Below, in pieces: positions 42,901 through 51,894 of a DNA stretch of 63,558 bases. The translations under genes were made by a program, and so were the position numbers. Below the pieces are notes generated by a model. That model saw only the letters and a list, made by a program, of their open reading frames with translations. It had not been told where the DNA came from and did no database searches. The DNA comes from an uncultured delta proteobacterium (GTDB lineage: Bacteria; Myxococcota_A; Polyangia; Polyangiales; Polyangiaceae): contig CAITIQ010000333.1 in NCBI GenBank assembly GCA_903892415.1, forward strand, positions 1-63,558. The letters are read 5' to 3'. Each line of letters begins with the position of its first letter. The stretch's first letter is position 1.

Positions 42901-43634
42901 CCAACCAAGCGATCGATTCGACAAGCTTTGGGCTGGAGCGCTCGCCGATGTTCACGGGAAGGGAGCCGATCGCCGTCAACGTTTCCGCCGCCGCGCGGGC
43001 GACGCAGACGCCGCTCGATCTGCTGCTGCTCCACCACACCAATCCGCCTGGTGAGCAATGGGAGGTCATTAGCCTTGCCAACCGCGCACCTGGGAATCTC
43101 GCGCTAACAGTGAAGGATGCCGAGCAACCCGTCGCTCCAAACGAGATTGTCGAGGCTACCTTTACTGTCAGCTACTCAGGCTCCCAGACGTCTACGCAAA
43201 CACGTTTGAGCGGCAATACGACAGGCGCTACTTTATTATCAGCGTCTAGCTCACAAGGAAGCTGTACAGTCGGAGCAGGGCTCGATTGTAGCTTTGGCGA
43301 GCTCGAGCCAGGAGCTGTCATCACGGTGGTCGCTCGCCTGTCCCCGAGCGAAGACGAGGAGTTGGTTCGGCTGGTTGCATCGGTCAGCGGGGAGCTCCCC
43401 TGTGAGGCCTCCACTCTCGACAACGAAGCGGCCCTCGAGTTGAGCATCGACTCTCCGCCGATCGAGCCTGGCAAAGAGCTGCAAGTCGCTGGGGGCTGCA
43501 CCTGCACGATGCAGAGCGCGGGCGACGCCAACGATTCACGGTTCTCACTGCTGGCCCTCGGCATGCTCGTCGCGATCGGACGCGGCCGCAACGGCAAGCA
43601 AAAAGGGCGTGCATACGGCGCTCTGCCTCGCTAA
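39915..43634 (+). CDS. Large secreted subtilase (S8) with PA insert and MYXO-CTERM-like tail
   Basis: About 1240 residues from the ATG at 39915 (two more ATG follow at 39918 and 39921; a GAGGGG ribosome site fits 39921 best). Signal peptide TKAPLLVVGALACGAC. Catalytic triad: Asp169 in GIIDSGIDYTH, His246 in GGHGTHVAG and Ser582 in NQGTSMASP. A PA domain (LIDRGTCPFVDKFANAVAAG) is inserted between His and Ser. Beta-sandwich regions fill the rest. The C-terminus has CTCTM, a hydrophobic stretch and GRGRNGKQKGR, the form of a myxosortase-processed tail. Eight bases precede the CotH-like gene. Confidence 0.9.
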   Translation: MMMTTKAPLLVVGALACGACATESSSEALQTASQAGSHRRVEAYYVVLEGGGAVAQLPPGMDPRSADATRITRRRIAEIEKQQSDLEPILEAVGAKTIARLSRLANVVQVLTDERGAHTIEQLAGVVRVERAPLFYPQLNSAVPVSGAPTVWAGVPGYTGDGVTIGIIDSGIDYTHADFGGVGTSTDYSGNDPAVVEPGSFPTIKVVGGWDFAGENYDAENAPAPQPDADPLDCATTIGQQISGGHGTHVAGIAAGTGVSNDGSSFLGPYDQNLGALSFRVGPGVAPRASLYALKVFGCQGASTLLGAALDRAADPNLDGSFEDRLDIVNASLGTPYALGASVTAELVTGLNRVGTLLVAAAGNEGQSFFVTGSPASFPEVLSVAASVDNRLINLKVTSPDSAVADYPAAEAVFTERLAAVGPVNAALVRAAPSLGCAPLSNAAELAGNIALIDRGTCPFVDKFANAVAAGAIAVIVVDNEAMALPFSMDGAVGASSIPGVMVRLSDGAALKSALQAGPVEVVLDASDAFTGVGSEFIADFSSRGPSATDGRLKPEITAPGVAIDSAAVGTGSAGVSNQGTSMASPIVAGAAALARQAHPTFGPSELKANLMNGAASVRDLAGLVYGTSVVGAGRVDIARSSKAQVTAAAAPSAGEVGVSFGTVIALAETVVERELTVTNHGSEPATIAAEVLPTFSRDGVQVGVTPKQLQLAAGEAATMSLTLVVDPFAVGNPGPDPGTPALQGNQTPLPRHYLNQASGLVRLSQADHEDVVVPYTGSLRAAVDLHGSLEPSCGDNTDADSTVGVSLVGDGPHPSPVVSAFQLAALDDEDEDALTDPIVAMTDIRAVGIATNLATAPTFDDAQVFFGVAVSGAWSTPARGPLSVVTVRIDADQAGADEYEIRVEARNPDPPYRDVLVASTYDLASGERIARYPINVLTPDVAQTNPFNGSVLVLSASMAELGLNPDAPAFDWVVATERPDLVISSDTAKGSFDAANQAIDSTSFGLERSPMFTGREPIAVNVSAAARATQTPLDLLLLHHTNPPGEQWEVISLANRAPGNLALTVKDAEQPVAPNEIVEATFTVSYSGSQTSTQTRLSGNTTGATLLSASSSQGSCTVGAGLDCSFGELEPGAVITVVARLSPSEDEELVRLVASVSGELPCEASTLDNEAALELSIDSPPIEPGKELQVAGGCTCTMQSAGDANDSRFSLLALGMLVAIGRGRNGKQKGRAYGALPR

Positions 43635-43642
43635 GAACAATT

Positions 43643-45169
43643 ATGCGCCGCTTTACCTTAAGCCTGCTCCTGGTCGTAAACTGCAACAGCTACTCCTTTG
43701 AGTTTGGTCAAGCGAGCAGCGCCGGGGGCGACGGTGGCACTGCCGGAACGGGCGCTAGCGCAGCGGCCGGTGGGGAGGGTGGAGAGGGGGGAACGGGCGG
43801 AGTCGATCCACTGCTCGAAGGTGCACCACAAGCGGACGTCGCGGTTGCAGCACACACCGTGGACATCTTTGGAAAAGACGGCAATCGCTTCTGGTTCGCA
43901 GTTCGCCCCGAGCAGGTCGAACTGATGAACCAGAAGGACGGCGGAGGGTTCGGCGATATCTACTCACCCGGCGCCGGAGCCGATGACGCAACGTTCGTCG
44001 ATCACCTGCTGGTTACTTCGGCTGAAGAACAGCCTCACACCGCGAACTATGGCAAGGTGGAGGTCAAGGTTATCGGTGAATCTACCTTCCGTCCTTGGAC
44101 TCCCGAGTCGATCCCGAACCTACGGGTCGACATGGACCAATTCACCGACGGCCTCGAGGTCGGTGGGGTCGAGCACCTGCGGTTCAACAACGGGTTGGTT
44201 GGCTCCATTTTTCGAGAGCTAATCGCCTTCGAGGTTTACCGAGGCCTTGGCTACCCGGCGCCCCGAGCCAGCTTCGCTTGGGTTGGGAGCAACGTTTGGG
44301 GGCCCAACGTGCAGATCCCTTACACGCTAGCCGAAGTCTATAAGACCGACTTTTGCACCGCCAATAGCGAGCTATTGGGAGGCGGGTGCCCGAACATGTT
44401 CGAGTTTGTTGGCGATATACCCTTCACCGACTTTGACGACCCGAACAACTGCCAGATCGGTAGCTGCGATGGGACTCGCCTCGAGGAGCTCGGAACGATC
44501 ATCAGCAGCACGCCGCCCGGCGCTGGCTTCAAAGCGGCGACGGAGGCTTACCTCGATTGGAACTCGGTTCATCGCTTCCAGTGCCTTTCTTGGATTCTAT
44601 GGACGGGAGATGATGCGTTCCACAACACGAACAATGTCGTACTGCTGGAGAAGGAAGACGGCCGATATATCTATCTACCCTACTCTGTCGACATCAGCGG
44701 CGGCCAAGAGTGGTATCAAAACACACCACTGTACGGAATGAACAGCGTTGCGTTTGGGTGCCAAGCGGACCCAGAGTGCTGGGCAGACACCATCGCCACT
44801 TGCGAAGACACAATCGCTGACTTCATCGCGCTCGACCCTGCAGCGCTAGTGGATTCGGTGCACGAGAGATTGGTGGCGCAGGACATGTTGCGACCTGGAG
44901 ATGAGGAGCGCTATGCGACCATCCGCAATTGGTACGTCCAACGGACGTTGGATCTGTTGCCGGAGCTAGACCAATATCGCGGTGTCCCGTGCCTCGACCC
45001 CAACGTCAAGTGCGGTGACGCGGGCGAGTGTATACCGGTCTTTGAGTGTAATCCCGTATGTGAAGGTGCAGACATTCCGTGCGGTCCCGTTTGCCAACAG
45101 GAATGTTTTGAATGCCCGTTTCCGTTCTCTTGGTGCGGAGACGGTTCATGCCGCGGGCAATGCTTTTGA
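43643..45169 (+). CDS. CotH-kinase-like surface protein with Gly-rich spacer and Cys-rich tail
   Basis: 508 residues. Signal peptide MRRFTLSLLLVVNC may give a lipoprotein at Cys14, although the lipobox is weak. A Gly/Ala-rich spacer covers about 25-55. The CotH-type core includes IPNLRVDMDQFTDGLE, LRFNNGLVGSIFRELIAFEV and YRGLGYPAPRASFAWV, which are characteristic of the family of spore-coat-like protein kinases. The last 60 residues contain many Cys residues (CLDPNVKCGDAGECIP). It follows the subtilase by 8 bases, so the pair is likely co-transcribed. CotH proteins can phosphorylate secreted partners; the target here is unknown. Confidence 0.82.
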   Translation: MRRFTLSLLLVVNCNSYSFEFGQASSAGGDGGTAGTGASAAAGGEGGEGGTGGVDPLLEGAPQADVAVAAHTVDIFGKDGNRFWFAVRPEQVELMNQKDGGGFGDIYSPGAGADDATFVDHLLVTSAEEQPHTANYGKVEVKVIGESTFRPWTPESIPNLRVDMDQFTDGLEVGGVEHLRFNNGLVGSIFRELIAFEVYRGLGYPAPRASFAWVGSNVWGPNVQIPYTLAEVYKTDFCTANSELLGGGCPNMFEFVGDIPFTDFDDPNNCQIGSCDGTRLEELGTIISSTPPGAGFKAATEAYLDWNSVHRFQCLSWILWTGDDAFHNTNNVVLLEKEDGRYIYLPYSVDISGGQEWYQNTPLYGMNSVAFGCQADPECWADTIATCEDTIADFIALDPAALVDSVHERLVAQDMLRPGDEERYATIRNWYVQRTLDLLPELDQYRGVPCLDPNVKCGDAGECIPVFECNPVCEGADIPCGPVCQQECFECPFPFSWCGDGSCRGQCF

Positions 45170-45188
45170 GGAAGGTACTGCTTTTGAG

Positions 45189-45623
45189 CTAGTGCGGTGT
45201 GCGGCCCAAGGCCCAAACAGAAGAGCCCAAGCCCACTAGCAAAGCAATGGCGCCGGGCGGTAAGAACGCAATCCAAGGACCTGGGTCGCCATCCACGGCG
45301 CCCAGGGCTCCCAAAAAGAAGCCTAGCGGAATCAAGACTTGCGCCAAGACCATAGCGCCGGGACGTATAGACTCGAGCAGCACAGGGTAAGCTTTCCCAG
45401 CCAGCGCAAACCCAAGCTGCAGCATGGATAGCAACGTACCGTGGGCATGAGCCAACCTAAGCAACATCCGCCGTGTCTCGTTCTGGACGTGCAGATAACC
45501 CATCCACTTAAAGGCGTGAAAGGCCTCTAGCAGAACGCCTAGTAAGACAAACAGGAAGAGCCCGCCCAGCGCGATGCGCAATTGCCGAAGCACCATCGAC
45601 TCCCGCTTCTCCAAGTCAAGCAT
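45189..45623 (-). CDS. Small membrane protein, four predicted helices
   Basis: 144 residues with hydrophobic segments at about 16-38, 60-80, 86-106 and 114-135. A recognisable phrase is LEAFHAFKWMGYLHVQNETR followed by AHAHGTLLSMLQLGFA. I do not know the family. It is 27 bases downstream of the octahaem cytochrome on the same strand and probably in its operon; a conserved His-containing segment (AHAHG) could bind a cofactor, but that is speculative. Confidence 0.75.
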   Translation of the reverse strand: MLDLEKRESMVLRQLRIALGGLFLFVLLGVLLEAFHAFKWMGYLHVQNETRRMLLRLAHAHGTLLSMLQLGFALAGKAYPVLLESIRPGAMVLAQVLIPLGFFLGALGAVDGDPGPWIAFLPPGAIALLVGLGSSVWALGRTPH

Positions 45624-45650
45624 GTGGCTCCCTCGCCTGCGCCTTCCCCA

Positions 45651-47513
45651 TCACTCCGCAATCCAAATAGGGCGGTCATCCCGAAACTTGAGTTCGTTTG
45701 CCAGAGCGCGAGCATCGAGTTCTCCGCCTGGATGAAGGACGGCCGAGTCATCACGGTGCGAGCGCTTGGCCCACGTCGCGAGCAGGCTCGCCGAGACCTG
45801 GCGCCAATGCTCCGCCGTCCCGAGGAAGTCATACGCCGTTTTCTCGAGGAGGCCCGCTGAAGTCAGCTCACGACCCGCAACATAACGGACAGCAGAGTAC
45901 GGGTCCTCAAGGAGCGTTGCGAGAATAGGCACTTGGAAGTCAGCACCACAAGCCGCTACCGCCTCGGGCGAAAGCAGATGATCCGCCACGATCACGCGCG
46001 AGGCAGCGTCTCCGCGCAAGGCCAGCTTCACCGCGAGCGCAATGTCATCGGAGGGCTGGGCTGTCAGGGGTACGTCCCAATTCTTCGCTAGCTCCGCAGC
46101 CGTCCAAGCCAACGTCTTATCAAGGTGGCATAGATTACATGCCGGTGGGCGCCCCGTCTGAAGGGCGACCTCCACACTCGGAACGTCGACGCGATGCGAG
46201 CGCTGTGCAGCGTAAAGCGCATACGACACTTTTGGCATGTGACAGGAGTAGCAAAGCGTGCCCTCGGTATGTTTCGTATGTTGGGGCTGATCAAAGCCAA
46301 CATGACAATCGTTGCAGGCACCGTTTCCGCGTGCCTTTGGCTTTAGCTGGTCGACCGGGTCATCCCCGTGGAGCTGATGACAGTCACCACACCCGAGCTT
46401 TGATTCCCCCTCCCCGCGCAGGAAGCAAGCAGAGGCGGATAAGCCATTGAACTCACGCCCGCCAACGCGAATCGTACCATCACCCCAAAACAGGCTTTCG
46501 GCACTAGCCTCAATCGTGGAGCCGTCACTCGTCAGCACCGCCTCATCAATCACAGTTCGGCTATCAGACAGTGCAGCTCCAGGGGAGTACGCGCGAGCAT
46601 AGCCTGAAGACCACCACTCCGCTTCGTCCTTGGGGAGAGCATATGAGTGACATTGGCCACAGACCTCTGAGGAGCGCGCCTTAGAGAGCTTCTCGGGCTG
46701 AGTGATGTACTTGGCTTCCCCGGACTCGCGCGCAGCCCAGCGCGCCCAGGGGTCAGCAAAGTAGCCCGCGTGCAATCCAGCTGCCCCATGACAAGCCTCG
46801 CAGGCGATCCCGAGCTCGGTCACTGTCGTATCGAACGTATCCGAGGCTTCATCGTGCCGAGGCTCGGCTAGCGTCGAGTGACAAACAAGGCAGTTTGAGT
46901 TCCAGCGCACGAGCTGGTCTGGACTGTCTGGCGGTTGCAGAAATACATCATGTCGTGGAATGAAGCGCTCAGCCTCCAAGTGCCAGACGACGGGCGCGGC
47001 GCGCAACTCACCCTTTCGGGCGCCCGCAACCCAATAGGCTTGATAGTGATGTGAGCCCGTCGTGAGTATGGCCTGCTCGCTGATCGTTGGAACCGGCACC
47101 GCTGGCGACAAGGCAAGAGCAACAGGATCAGGCATCGTAATCCTGAGCCCATTCTCGGCGTGCTCGAGGATGACGCCGCCACTATTCAGCGGAACTTCAT
47201 GGCGTCCATACGGAGCTAGAATGTTCGCACCGCGCGCGAAACGAGTCATTGTCCGGTGATAGGAGTGCGACCAGCTCGCGTACTCGGCAGGGTGGCAGGC
47301 CTTGCAGGCCCCGGAGGTGACAGTGGCCCCGGTTGGCCTGACGCGCGGTAGAGTTGAAGAGTCCGGCCCCTCTGCGCCCCAGAGCAGCGCTACGGCTGGC
47401 GCGGTGATCATGCTGACCAGCAGCCACCCCCGCCCCCGCGTACGAGGCGTGGCCCACAGCACCATCAGCGCCGTGACGCTACTGGCAACGACAACGGCCA
47501 ACCACACGAGCAA
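45651..47513 (-). CDS. Octahaem c-type cytochrome, membrane anchored
   Basis: 620 residues with a probable TTG start at 47513 (a GTG two codons later is also possible). Two hydrophobic segments (about 1-20 and 30-47) are followed by eight CxxCH haem motifs: CKACH (from residue 70), CLVCH, CEACH, CGQCH, CGDCH, CNDCH, CYSCH and CNLCH. The middle resembles cytochrome c-554/nitrite-reductase-type multihaem proteins. The C-terminal 150 residues (ILATLLEDPYSAVRYVAGRE) look like HEAT repeats. It would transfer electrons in the periplasm; partner dehydrogenases are not in view. It is likely co-transcribed with the small membrane protein downstream. Confidence 0.9.
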   Translation of the reverse strand: MLVWLAVVVASSVTALMVLWATPRTRGRGWLLVSMITAPAVALLWGAEGPDSSTLPRVRPTGATVTSGACKACHPAEYASWSHSYHRTMTRFARGANILAPYGRHEVPLNSGGVILEHAENGLRITMPDPVALALSPAVPVPTISEQAILTTGSHHYQAYWVAGARKGELRAAPVVWHLEAERFIPRHDVFLQPPDSPDQLVRWNSNCLVCHSTLAEPRHDEASDTFDTTVTELGIACEACHGAAGLHAGYFADPWARWAARESGEAKYITQPEKLSKARSSEVCGQCHSYALPKDEAEWWSSGYARAYSPGAALSDSRTVIDEAVLTSDGSTIEASAESLFWGDGTIRVGGREFNGLSASACFLRGEGESKLGCGDCHQLHGDDPVDQLKPKARGNGACNDCHVGFDQPQHTKHTEGTLCYSCHMPKVSYALYAAQRSHRVDVPSVEVALQTGRPPACNLCHLDKTLAWTAAELAKNWDVPLTAQPSDDIALAVKLALRGDAASRVIVADHLLSPEAVAACGADFQVPILATLLEDPYSAVRYVAGRELTSAGLLEKTAYDFLGTAEHWRQVSASLLATWAKRSHRDDSAVLHPGGELDARALANELKFRDDRPIWIAE

Positions 47514-47596
47514 CAGCTTAGGCGCACTTCCGAGAGAAGTTCAGCACAAGCGTTGCTGGTAGTGGACATTCCAGATTCGCTGAACCAAGAAGCGCC

Positions 47597-48025
47597 ATGC
47601 GATTCCATGAGGCGATTCACGGCGTCTACTTCGACGATCTAGACGCACTTCAAATCCTTCACAATGCGCGCTACGTGCTGCTTTTCGAGCGGACGATCGG
47701 CTCGTTCTGGACTCGAGCCATGGGTTGGTCGGGTATGCTCGGCTTATCAAACCCGGATCGCTTCCACTTAGTGCGCACGAACGCCATTGAATACTTGCGG
47801 CCCGTCACCGGGATCGGTGAGGTGCGCGTGCGCGTATGGGTCGAAAAGCTCGGCAGCAGCAGCCTGACGTTCGGATTCCGGATCTTGCCAATGGATGAAG
47901 ATGTCGACTACGCGCGCGGAACGCGTGTGATCGTATGCGTGGACCAGGAGAGTCGGCGGCCCGCTCCGTGGAGCCCCGAGTTCCGAGAGCGCGTCGCCCC
48001 ATACATCCGCGTCGAGGGGTCCTAG
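47597..48025 (+). CDS. Acyl-CoA thioesterase, 4HBT/YbgC type
   Basis: 142 residues, the usual hot-dog fold length. The N-terminal motif YFDDLDALQILHNARYVLLF matches YbgC/4-hydroxybenzoyl-CoA thioesterases, with the candidate catalytic Asp in the DDLDA segment. Central beta strands include VRVRVWVEKLGSSSLTFGF. Substrate is unknown, probably acyl- or aryl-CoA. Divergent from the cytochrome with 83 bases between starts and overlapping hrpA by 4 bases at the stop codons. Confidence 0.9.
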   Translation: MRFHEAIHGVYFDDLDALQILHNARYVLLFERTIGSFWTRAMGWSGMLGLSNPDRFHLVRTNAIEYLRPVTGIGEVRVRVWVEKLGSSSLTFGFRILPMDEDVDYARGTRVIVCVDQESRRPAPWSPEFRERVAPYIRVEGS

Positions 48026-51000
48026 GGCCGCGTCAGCCAGGCCCACGTCTCCTTTACGCGCTTCTCCGAGATGGGCACGCTCGGGCCTAGCTCGGGCGCA
48101 AATACCGCAAGGCGGAGCTCCTCCGTCAGCCAATAGAACTGCTCGAGTTCAGCTGCATCAATACCGCGTTTGAGAAGCGCGTCGCGCTTACTCCAAAAAC
48201 TGGTCGCGTAGGGCACGACGCCCAGGGCCTTGTTACGATCCTTCAAGGGTCCATTTGGCAGCCTGGAAAGGCGTACCAGGATGCCGCCAAGATATCTCGG
48301 TAGCGTAGCGATTCGCGAGTAAGGTTCGTGGGCCACGCGCTCGAGCGATACGAGGTGCTTGAGCTGCTGCTCGATGTCGGCTAGCGCCTCACGCGGAAAC
48401 CCTGGTCGGCCTACGCTCGCCTTGAGCGTTGCGCGGATCTTGTCGGTAGGCTCCACGAGAGCGAGCACGAGGGTCGCTAGTCGCGACAATCGAGCCGAAA
48501 GCGTAAGTTTGGTCCGCTCAACCAAGCGTGAGAACTCAGCGTTGCTGCGCGGTAGCGCCCCGTCCTCGAACACTAGCTCGCTTAGCACCCGCTTGACGAT
48601 CACGGCCCGCGGGTTGGCCTTTCCATCGGAGAGAGAGCTTGCGGCGATACGCGCAGGGACCTCCTTTGCAAGGCCCTCGAGGTTGGTTCGAAGCTCCAGC
48701 AGCAAGAGCTCAATCACCCCCTCGATTGTCGCCCGATCCGCATCCTCTTTGGACGAAAGCAATAGTAAGTCGACCGAACGACTGCCAGCTACCAAGGCGG
48801 GAAACGCCTCGACCTTGCCCCCCTTCCAAGCAATGGGCACCGACAGCGGTAGCCCCGAGGCGGGAAACGTCACCAAGCCAATACGCTCAAAAGAGCCCTT
48901 GGCTATGGTGCCGAAGGTTTCACGACCGCGACTGCCAAACCTGGAGCGAAGCTCCGCCAGGTCGCGTCCCTGCGCGAGCGCATGCCCGGTTTCGTCGACG
49001 ATACGAAAATTGAACCGTAGATACGTAGGCAAAGCCTCCACATCGAAGCTCGACTCGTTGACCCGAACGCCGGTGAGGTCGTGGAGCGCTTTGCACAACG
49101 TACTGACGAGCGAGCCGTGAAATGGCCGTAGCCCCTCGGCGATTAGAGCTGCGAGCGAGCGGTCGACGCCCAAGGTGCGCTGTAAAGACTTGGGCAGACC
49201 AAAGAGGAGTTGGGCGACCTTCTCTTCGTGCCAACCGGGGATCGTCCAGTCAAAGATCGCCGGGTCGAGTTGCGGTAACAACACTGTTGCCACCGTGCAG
49301 GTGGCGCCATCCTCCTCAGCGCTGGGGTCGAACAGATAGCTAACTGGTAACGTTATCGCTCCGACTCGAAGCTGCTCTGGATAACGCTCTTTGGATAGCG
49401 CCGTCGCGTCTCCGAGCAGCACGTCTTCGAGACTGAGGTGGAGTAACTTCGGAGAGGTTGTCTCGGCTGTGGTTCGCCAAGCGTCGAATGTCTTTCCGCT
49501 CGTTACGTCGTCTGGAACGCGCTTATCAAAAAAGCTGAAGAGCGCGTCTTCATCGACCATCATATCGCTCATGCGCGCCCGCGCTCGGAGTTCTTTGACG
49601 TGCTCCATGATCTGGCGATTGCTGGTGATGAACTGCGGTAGTGGGATTGGCTCGTATTGCTCACGAACCAAGCCGTCCATGATGAAGACCTTACGGGCCA
49701 CTTTGGGGTACAAACTGGCAATACGAACACGGTCACCGCGCACGATGGGCAATCCGTAGAGAGTCACCTCTTCCTTTGCCATCACCTCGCCTGTGCGCTC
49801 GGCAAAGTAAGGGTCTCCGTGACTCCTGCGACACAGTGGACCCGCAATCGCCGGTAGGGACTCCGGGTCGATCGCCGCCGCAACCCGACCAAACAACTGG
49901 GAGGTCTCTACTAACTCAGCGACGACGACCCAGGTGGGTGGTTTACGAGCCAGACCTGATCCTGGGTGGAGAACAAAACGGGTCTGACGAGCGCCAGAGT
50001 ACGCTCTGTTGTCTTGATTCCAGAGGCCGATACGACTCAACAGGCCGGGCAAGATTGCTCGATGAATTGCGGCCTCGTCAGCCGGCCGCGAGTTCATCTT
50101 TAGCTTCATATCGCTGACAACTCCACGCAGCTGCTCGTGAACGTCAGCCCATTCGCGCATGCGCATGAACGAGAGGTGGTTACGTGCGCAGTAGTTGCGG
50201 ACCTGACTCTGGGTCTTTCCGGCGGTATCTGCTTGGAAGACTCGCCATAAGCGCAGGAGGGACAAGAAATCAGATCGTTCCTCGCGAAATTGTCGATGCG
50301 CCTGGTCAGCCGCCGCCGGATTGGAAAGCGACCGCTCCCGCGGATCGGCGAGGCCGAGCGCCGACGCAATGACGAGAATCTCCGTAACTGCGCCCTCCGC
50401 TTCGCCACCCAGCACCATACGGGCGACCCGCGGATCGAGGGGCAACCGCGCCAACTTCTTCCCGATTTCGGTTAGTTGATTGGCTTCGTCCAGCGCACCC
50501 AGCTCCTCCAGAACGCGGTATCCCTCATCTACCGCGCGCTTTGGTGGTGGGTCGACAAACGGGAAATCGCGCAACTCACCAATGCCCAGCGCCTTCATCT
50601 GCAAGATAGCGCCGGATAGCCCAACCCGTAGCACCTCCGGATCTGTAAAGGCCGAGCGCAGCTTGAAGTCCGCCTCCTCGTAAAGGCGAAAGCAAACCCC
50701 ACTCCGAGTCCGCCCGGCGCGCCCTTTGCGCTGCTCGGCACTTGCCTGGGAAACGGGCTCTACCAGCAATTGGGTAACGCCGCTTCGGGGCTGGTAGCGA
50801 TTGATTCGTGCAGTGCCTGTGTCAATCACATAGACAATGCCGGGGATGGTAAGGGACGTCTCCGCGACGTTGGTGGAGAGCACGATGCGCCGCTGAGAAC
50901 TGGGCGCAAAGACCTTCTTTTGGTCGACCTGAGACAGTCTGCCATAAAGCGGTAACAGGATCGTGTGGGGAAGGGCGTGCTCCTCCAACGTCCGCATCGC

Positions 51001-51753
51001 ATCATGGATCTCCCGCTCACCGGGGAGAAAAACTAGAATATCCTCACGGGGATCGAGAGTCGTGATCTCCTCGACGACAGCCGCGATGGTGTCCGCGAGA
51101 CCCTCTTCAGTATCCGAGGGTGGACGATAGAAGGTCTCTACAGGATAAGTCCGTCCGGAAACCTCTATGACTGGAGCACCACCAAAAAAAGCTGAGAAGC
51201 GTGACGTCTCGAGCGTCGCCGACGACAGCACCAAGCGAAAGTCCGGGCGGCTCGGCAATAGCCGTTTGAGATACCCTAGTAGAAAGTCGATATTGAGCGT
51301 CCGCTCGTGGGCCTCATCCAAAATGATTGTGTCGTATTGGAGAAGCTTTGGGTCTCCCTGGATCTCGGCCAGCAGGATGCCGTCCGTCATGAACTTCACA
51401 TAGGTGTTGCGGGAGGTGCGGTTGGCAAAGCGGATTTGGTAGCCGACCTCACTACCCAGCTCGCACTTGAGCTCTTCCGCAACCCGGGCGGCAACACTTG
51501 TGGCGGCAATTCGCCGTGGCTGCGTCACACCAATTCGACCTTCCAGTCCGCGTCCCATCGCGAGGCAGATCTTGGGTAGCTGCGTTGTCTTGCCAGAGCC
51601 GGTTTCACCCGCCACCACCACCACCTGGTGCTCATGGATCGCGCGGGCAATGTCGGCGACCTTGGCGGTGATCGGGAGCTCCTCGGGGAAGTCGATCGGA
51701 GATCCTGTCGCCCTGGGTGACGATGAGTTGTGCTTTGGCTGGGTAGAATGCAT
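48022..51753 (-). CDS. hrpA: ATP-dependent RNA helicase HrpA
   Basis: 1243 residues, near the 1300 of E. coli HrpA. DEAH-box motifs: GETGSGKT at 49-56, DEAH at 146-149, SAT at 178-180 and QRKGRAGRTRSG in the C-terminal helicase lobe. The HA2/OB-fold region (GAILQMKALGIGELRDFPFVDP) and the large DUF3418-type C-terminal part are present. It is a cytoplasmic RNA helicase, reported in E. coli to resolve collided ribosomes. Convergent with the thioesterase gene; upstream is the terminator hairpin of the next lipoprotein gene. Confidence 0.96.
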   Translation of the reverse strand: MHSTQPKHNSSSPRATGSPIDFPEELPITAKVADIARAIHEHQVVVVAGETGSGKTTQLPKICLAMGRGLEGRIGVTQPRRIAATSVAARVAEELKCELGSEVGYQIRFANRTSRNTYVKFMTDGILLAEIQGDPKLLQYDTIILDEAHERTLNIDFLLGYLKRLLPSRPDFRLVLSSATLETSRFSAFFGGAPVIEVSGRTYPVETFYRPPSDTEEGLADTIAAVVEEITTLDPREDILVFLPGEREIHDAMRTLEEHALPHTILLPLYGRLSQVDQKKVFAPSSQRRIVLSTNVAETSLTIPGIVYVIDTGTARINRYQPRSGVTQLLVEPVSQASAEQRKGRAGRTRSGVCFRLYEEADFKLRSAFTDPEVLRVGLSGAILQMKALGIGELRDFPFVDPPPKRAVDEGYRVLEELGALDEANQLTEIGKKLARLPLDPRVARMVLGGEAEGAVTEILVIASALGLADPRERSLSNPAAADQAHRQFREERSDFLSLLRLWRVFQADTAGKTQSQVRNYCARNHLSFMRMREWADVHEQLRGVVSDMKLKMNSRPADEAAIHRAILPGLLSRIGLWNQDNRAYSGARQTRFVLHPGSGLARKPPTWVVVAELVETSQLFGRVAAAIDPESLPAIAGPLCRRSHGDPYFAERTGEVMAKEEVTLYGLPIVRGDRVRIASLYPKVARKVFIMDGLVREQYEPIPLPQFITSNRQIMEHVKELRARARMSDMMVDEDALFSFFDKRVPDDVTSGKTFDAWRTTAETTSPKLLHLSLEDVLLGDATALSKERYPEQLRVGAITLPVSYLFDPSAEEDGATCTVATVLLPQLDPAIFDWTIPGWHEEKVAQLLFGLPKSLQRTLGVDRSLAALIAEGLRPFHGSLVSTLCKALHDLTGVRVNESSFDVEALPTYLRFNFRIVDETGHALAQGRDLAELRSRFGSRGRETFGTIAKGSFERIGLVTFPASGLPLSVPIAWKGGKVEAFPALVAGSRSVDLLLLSSKEDADRATIEGVIELLLLELRTNLEGLAKEVPARIAASSLSDGKANPRAVIVKRVLSELVFEDGALPRSNAEFSRLVERTKLTLSARLSRLATLVLALVEPTDKIRATLKASVGRPGFPREALADIEQQLKHLVSLERVAHEPYSRIATLPRYLGGILVRLSRLPNGPLKDRNKALGVVPYATSFWSKRDALLKRGIDAAELEQFYWLTEELRLAVFAPELGPSVPISEKRVKETWAWLTRP

Positions 51754-51815
51754 TGGGAGCGACGCCCGGGACTCTTACACCAGACGCGCTCAAGAGCGGC
51801 ATCTGGTCACAACAC

Positions 51816-51849
51816 GACTCGGTCCCTCGCGAAAGCGAAGGACCGAGTC
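51816..51849 (-). terminator. GAAA-capped stem after the MopE-like lipoprotein gene
   Basis: GACTCGGTCC at 51816-51825 pairs with GGACCGAGTC at 51840-51849 (10 perfect pairs), and the inner TCGC-GAAA-GCGA adds four more pairs closed by a GNRA loop. It lies between the lipoprotein stop codon (51895) and the hrpA start (51753), with no long U-run, so termination may rely on Rho or the hairpin may stabilise the mRNA end. Confidence 0.6.
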
Positions 51850-51894
51850 CGAGTGAACCCACCGACGAGGTAGGCCCGCGAACCAGACACAGAA

